A DNA stretch of 64,000 nt from NCBI RefSeq assembly GCF_010671925.1, contig NZ_JAAHIH010000001.1, positions 1,493,053-1,557,052 on the forward strand, written 5' to 3'. Made by a program: the position numbers and the translations under genes. Each line of letters opens with the position of its first letter. The first letter of the stretch is position 1. Positions 60,208 through 64,000 of the stretch are shown here, one piece after another. The notes under the pieces are model-generated. The model was not told the DNA's origin. It ran no database searches and saw only the letters and a program-made list of their open reading frames with translations. The DNA comes from Moorena sp. SIOASIH (GTDB taxonomy: Bacteria; Cyanobacteriota; Cyanobacteriia; Cyanobacteriales; Coleofasciculaceae).

Positions 60208-60525
60208 ATGACAGGACAGGACTTGCACCAACTCCTGCTCAATAAGTGGGGACGCTCCTATGACATCCAGATTCGGAGGACTCAAGGGAAAATCTTTGTT
60301 CAGATTATGTGGAAGTATCTAGAGCAGCAATCCTTCCCCCTTTCTGAAGCTGAGTACCTAGAGCATTTAGATACAGTAGCCAACTATATCCAAGGTTGGG
60401 GAGGAGCCAGCCAGGTGCAAGAGTTCATTAACAAAACCCGTGAGCGTCCACGACTGGGGAAAGTGGTCAGTATTCCCATAGAACTAGGTGAGCGGTCTTC
60501 GGAATGGATGCTAGAGGATTTTTAG
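60208..60525 (+). CDS. DUF3067 protein
   Basis: 105 residues from the ATG at 60208 (MTGQDLHQLLLNKWGRSYDI); the frame is open 33 codons upstream, but that part is AT-rich and not protein-like. It is the DUF3067 family, found in cyanobacteria and plastids: RRTQGKIFVQIMWKYLEQQ, SEAEYLEHLDTVANYIQGW and GKVVSIPIELGERSSEWM. A gene of this family next to and divergent from petC is a common cyanobacterial arrangement; a role linked to the b6f complex or thylakoid is suggested by that context only. Confidence 0.85.
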   Translation: MTGQDLHQLLLNKWGRSYDIQIRRTQGKIFVQIMWKYLEQQSFPLSEAEYLEHLDTVANYIQGWGGASQVQEFINKTRERPRLGKVVSIPIELGERSSEWMLEDF

Positions 60526-60529
60526 GGAA

Positions 60530-60890
60530 TCGGGAGTAGGGTGTGGGGTGTAGGGTGTGGGGTGTGGGGTGTGGGGAGTACGGAGGTGCTCACAGGGGTA
60601 GGTTTTTTACAAAGGGGCGAGTACGTACTTTTATTGTCAAGTACCAGAGCACGAGTGGGGGAAATATTGTCAAGTACCAGAGCGCGAGTGGGGGAAACCA
60701 CGGCAGTTCCATCAAGACAATGATGATTTTTAGCGATGCAGCGCGGTCTTGGGGAGCCAGTGCGGTCTTGGGGGTTCCCCCCATGAGCAACTGGCGTGGT
60801 TTCCCCCATGAGCGACTGCATCAAGACAACGACAATAATGGTACATTTTCTTATCCCCCACACCCCACACCCCACACCCCACACCCCAGC
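60530..60890. repeat. large inverted-repeat block with GGGTGTGG / CCACACCC ends
   Basis: GGGTGTGGGGTGT runs at 60537-60580 and CCCCACACCCCACA at 60856-60886 can pair over ~280 bp. Inside are CAAGTACCAGAGC...GTGGGGGAAA direct repeats and a GCGGTCTTGGGGG/CCCCCATGAGCG palindrome that also occurs at 43220-43305. No gene; it separates DUF3067 from the convergent adhesin gene. Confidence 0.7.
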
Positions 60891-60892
60891 TG

Positions 60893-63800
60893 TTACCGTA
60901 CGCAATAATAAGGTTCAAACCAGGAAATGAATGGACTCGACTGAACTGAATCAGCCACTAACTCGACCACTCCGTCCTTATTAATAATCCATCGATTAGC
61001 TTCAATAATTCTAGACGGACGTGAGTTACCTGCATTGGAAGCATTGGAAGCATTGGAAGGTAAGATAGGATTTTTCCGGCGGCGAGCGCTGTGGCGAGGT
61101 AATGGACGTAAATCTACCCACAGGGTTTCACCCCGAAGCGGTTTAGTGGGGTCTGTGGGTAAGCCACCGCGCCCAAATTGGGTAAATTGATTCCCCTCAT
61201 CGGTACCGCAACCAGTGGCAACTAGCAGTTTGGGATTAACAAAATTTTCCGGTAGCTCGAATAATGCAGCACTAGGGTCGGCGGAAGGTGCATTAATTTC
61301 CACAGTACCGCTAAAGGAAGCTCCGCGTTCGGAAGAGGCGGTAATATCACTAGTATCTGGGGTTTGTTGTTCTCGAAATTCAGTACCAAAAATGCCTAAG
61401 GCATTGATAATCACTTGTCCGCCAAAGCTATTTTTAGCATTGGCCGTGATATCGCTATTTTCGAGGGCAACTAGCAAGTCAGTATCAATAGTAATGTTAC
61501 CACCAGTGGCAGTACCTCTAGCATTGGTAGTGATGTTACTGCGATCGCGCATTACAATCAGCGGAGAATCCAGCTCAATATTACCCTGATCCCCAGCATT
61601 GACTTCCGCAGAAAGGGTAGCGCCCTCGTCTAATAATAGAATCGATTTAGCAGTAATGTCGAGATTACCCGCCTTGGCATTATCCCCATTACCACTAGCA
61701 CTGACGGAAATTTGGGCACCATTACGAACTCTCAAGTTGTTGCTGGTAATGGTCACTGAACCCGCAGGGGAGTTACCTTCTGAGAAGGCCGCAATGCGAC
61801 TAGGAAACTGACCATCCTCTGAAATCCCAGTGACCTCTATGTCATTAACATTGAGCATGATCTCCCCAGCTTGACCATCCCCTAAGCTAGAAGCAATCAC
61901 CTGTCCGCCATCGAAGATGTGCAACCGTTCAGCATCTATGGTTAATTGACCGCCATTGCCAGTGGCGTCTCGATCCACAGAAACCAAAACACCACTGACC
62001 AGGCCAGTAAAATCGACAAAGGCATCACTAACCTCCACTGACCTTGCCTGAATCGTAATACTGCCAGCATCCCCAGGACCAACCGCAGAGGCTTGGAGAC
62101 GTCCCCCTTCAGCCACTCGCAAACGCCCAGTTTCAATCAGTAGCTCGCCTCCCCTCCCAACGATTTCCTCCCTAATACCATCAAGATTTAGTCTACTGGT
62201 GAATATGCCGCTAGAGAATGTACCACTAGCATCAGTGCCAATCACATCTATGGACTCCGAGGCGTAAACCGTGATATTTCCGGCATCCCCATCTCCAGAT
62301 GTATCAGAGAAAAATTCTGCTCCATCACTGACAAGCAAACGCTCGGTTTCAATGGTTAAATTGCCACCAGTGCCAGATTCCTCTGTAGTTGTAACTAAGG
62401 CGCTAGGAAATATACCATCAGGTGAGCGACCAATGGCTGAGACTTCGTTAGCTCTAATCGTTACACTGCCCCCATTCCCATCACCCCGATTAAGCGAGTT
62501 GATCTGAGCGCCATTATGCAACTCCAAAACTGGAGTTTCAACAACCACCCTCCCGCCATTCCCAGTTGCTCCAGTTCTGGCATTGCTAGCGATGCGGCCC
62601 CTAAGCTCTTCAGGGGTTGTACTTGAGAGCATCACAGATTCTGTCGCGGTAATGGTAATCTCACCAGCATTACCGGAGCTTAAGGTGCTCGTAGTTAGAG
62701 TACCCCCGCTCACCTGCAATTGTTTGGTATCTATCACTAGGTTGCCCGCATTTCCACTACCCCGGGCAATGCTTGAGACTAACGTTGATCCATTCACTTC
62801 CAGCAATGAGCCGATAGTTAAGGTAATATTGCCACCACCACCCGCATCAAAGCTATCGGTGGAAATTCTACCAGGATTGTTCAGTATCAATTTGTCGGTA
62901 TTAATCGTTAAGCTGCCACCATTACCTGTACCTCTCGATTCCGAAAATAAGCCGCTCCTGGCTTCCACATGATTAGGATTAAAGTTATCGGAATTGAAAG
63001 GGTCTTTGGGCAACGAGACTCCTTCAGTGCCAAGGTTTTCTAAAGACACTTGCAAGGTGTAAGTGTCCCCGACTTCTGGTGTTGCGCCCTGGATCAATTG
63101 ATTATTCCTAGCACTAGAGGGAAAGGCACCAACTCCGAGTAAGTAAACTCCTGGCTCAGTGATAGTGGTATCAATTAAGGAGTCTAGGGTTGAACTGCCA
63201 AAGGCTTGTCTACTGCCACCAGCACCATCAGCAGCTTGAGAATCGTCATTGGCCTCTAATAATTCTCCTGTACCTTGATTAAATAGGAAAATCTCAGTAT
63301 CTACGCTGCCGTCTTCCCTAGTAAAGCCATTGTCGATGTCGAAAATAGCTCGACTGTTGCCATTCGTGATACTGAAGGAGAAGTAATCGAATTGAGTTTC
63401 TGCTGCCCCCAATACAGTGGTGCCATTAATAATCTGTTCTGGAGTCCGTTCAATGGAAACATAGGGAATTCCCAATGGTCCGGATTCGGCTACGTTGGGA
63501 TTCGGTTCAGTAATAAACTCCAGAGCATTTAGGTCAAAGCTTTCTAAGTCCAACAAAGGATTAGGGAGAAAATCCGGACTTTCCCCAGATATGGTCACGC
63601 TTTCGCTAGCGTTAATGGTGATATCTCCAGCATTACCTAGGTTGGTGGTAGCGGTGACAATCTTTCCGCCAGTTTCAAGCACTAAGTTATTGAGATGGAG
63701 TGCGATCGCACCGCCATTACTACTACTATTAGTAACTGTACCGATAAATCCCCGATTAGCTAGATTCAGTGACCTTTCGGAATTGTTGATGGTAATCTTG

Positions 63801-64000
63801 CCTCCCGGACCACTGGTGTCAACAGCAGAACGAGTCAGAATCCCACTAAATAACCCATCTTCAGTGAAACCAGAGATATCAATGGCACCATTGGCATTAA
63901 TCTCAATATCTCCTGATGCCCCATTGCTATTGGTAACGGTTTGAACTCTTGAGCCACCAGTGATAGTCAGACCGCTAGTGGTTAGCTCTATGTTGCCACC
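60893..64000 (-). CDS. C-terminal part of a two-partner-secretion-like haemagglutinin
   Basis: 1,036 codons in frame to the right edge; the true start is outside. Long runs of ~20-45-residue beta-helix units (GNAGDITINASESVTISG, GNGGSLTINTDKLIL, NGAQINSLNRGDGNGGSVTI) mark a filamentous-haemagglutinin-type exoprotein. A pre-peptidase C-terminal-like (PPC) beta domain is inserted (FDYFSFSITNGNSRAIFDID to YLLGVGAFP, about 140 residues). The end carries LLVATGCGTDEGNQFTQFGR then GGLPTDPTKPL and VDLRPL, a tail shared by cyanobacterial members. Surface-exposed or secreted, probably for adhesion. The secretion partner (TpsB) and the N-terminal TPS domain are not in view. Convergent with DUF3067. Confidence 0.85.
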   Translation of the reverse strand, partial: GGNIELTTSGLTITGGSRVQTVTNSNGASGDIEINANGAIDISGFTEDGLFSGILTRSAVDTSGPGGKITINNSERSLNLANRGFIGTVTNSSSNGGAIALHLNNLVLETGGKIVTATTNLGNAGDITINASESVTISGESPDFLPNPLLDLESFDLNALEFITEPNPNVAESGPLGIPYVSIERTPEQIINGTTVLGAAETQFDYFSFSITNGNSRAIFDIDNGFTREDGSVDTEIFLFNQGTGELLEANDDSQAADGAGGSRQAFGSSTLDSLIDTTITEPGVYLLGVGAFPSSARNNQLIQGATPEVGDTYTLQVSLENLGTEGVSLPKDPFNSDNFNPNHVEARSGLFSESRGTGNGGSLTINTDKLILNNPGRISTDSFDAGGGGNITLTIGSLLEVNGSTLVSSIARGSGNAGNLVIDTKQLQVSGGTLTTSTLSSGNAGEITITATESVMLSSTTPEELRGRIASNARTGATGNGGRVVVETPVLELHNGAQINSLNRGDGNGGSVTIRANEVSAIGRSPDGIFPSALVTTTEESGTGGNLTIETERLLVSDGAEFFSDTSGDGDAGNITVYASESIDVIGTDASGTFSSGIFTSRLNLDGIREEIVGRGGELLIETGRLRVAEGGRLQASAVGPGDAGSITIQARSVEVSDAFVDFTGLVSGVLVSVDRDATGNGGQLTIDAERLHIFDGGQVIASSLGDGQAGEIMLNVNDIEVTGISEDGQFPSRIAAFSEGNSPAGSVTITSNNLRVRNGAQISVSASGNGDNAKAGNLDITAKSILLLDEGATLSAEVNAGDQGNIELDSPLIVMRDRSNITTNARGTATGGNITIDTDLLVALENSDITANAKNSFGGQVIINALGIFGTEFREQQTPDTSDITASSERGASFSGTVEINAPSADPSAALFELPENFVNPKLLVATGCGTDEGNQFTQFGRGGLPTDPTKPLRGETLWVDLRPLPRHSARRRKNPILPSNASNASNAGNSRPSRIIEANRWIINKDGVVELVADSVQSSPFISWFEPYYCVR

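Noticed and set aside
60541..60918. Short frames on both strands near the adhesin 3' end
   Set aside because: They are GGTGTGGG/CCCACACC repeats and palindromes without protein features.

Overview
The window looks like a chromosomal stretch of a large-genome filamentous cyanobacterium of the Moorena/Lyngbya/Coleofasciculus sort. This rests on a petC-petA operon (Rieske protein and cytochrome f) with a divergent DUF3067 gene, frequent GCGATCGC (HIP1) octamers, Uma2, XisH/XisI, DUF29, PEP-CTERM and pentapeptide-repeat genes, and very many short tandem and palindromic repeats. The genus is an inference; no rRNA or tRNA gene was seen.

Layout. 0-7 kb: an RTX-repeat protein, a TnpB element with a divergent ribbon-helix-helix gene that appears to split an arsR-like gene, an ArsR regulator, and a lysozyme-like/M15 peptidase fusion. 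7-13 kb: a FAD-oxidoreductase gene broken by a TnpB element, which itself holds a group II intron, a second TnpB element and a palindromic repeat. 13-15 kb: a SABATH-type methyltransferase gene with one in-frame stop, between 175-bp direct repeats. 15-28 kb: a tandem duplication of a two-gene unit, a SLATT-like membrane protein (fused to a GH19 hydrolase in one copy) followed by a ~1,425-residue protein with three TIR domains, one membrane segment and about 15 WD40 repeats. 28-32 kb: a signal-peptide-bearing RNase A-like toxin with a CdiI-like immunity gene, a pentapeptide-repeat protein and an EEP nuclease. 32-36 kb: a PEP-CTERM gene interrupted by a TnpB element carrying a second group II intron and three short repeats. 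36-45 kb: PhoX remnant, PilB-type ATPase, TerB-like protein, SAH-hydrolase-like protein, damaged xisH/xisI, GT2 glycosyltransferase. 45-54 kb: a fourth TnpB element, then a set of TPR fusions (GT61 glycosyltransferase, methyltransferase, sulfotransferase) with an RTX protein. 54-64 kb: Uma2, a small protein with a good terminator, an Eco29kI-type restriction-modification pair with the nuclease broken by one stop, DUF29, petC-petA, and the C-terminal part of a large two-partner-secretion-like adhesin.

Themes. The 15-29 kb stretch reads as a conflict/immunity island: TIR sensors or effectors, pore-like SLATT proteins, cell-wall hydrolases and a toxin-immunity pair. The rest is shaped by mobile DNA. 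All four TnpB elements lack a TnpA gene. Both group II introns sit in tnpB near the last RuvC motif, and removing them on paper restores the reading frame. Several families of short repeats enter or abut genes. The most striking has a constant ~13-nt arm followed by a tiny hairpin whose stem changes from copy to copy but stays paired.
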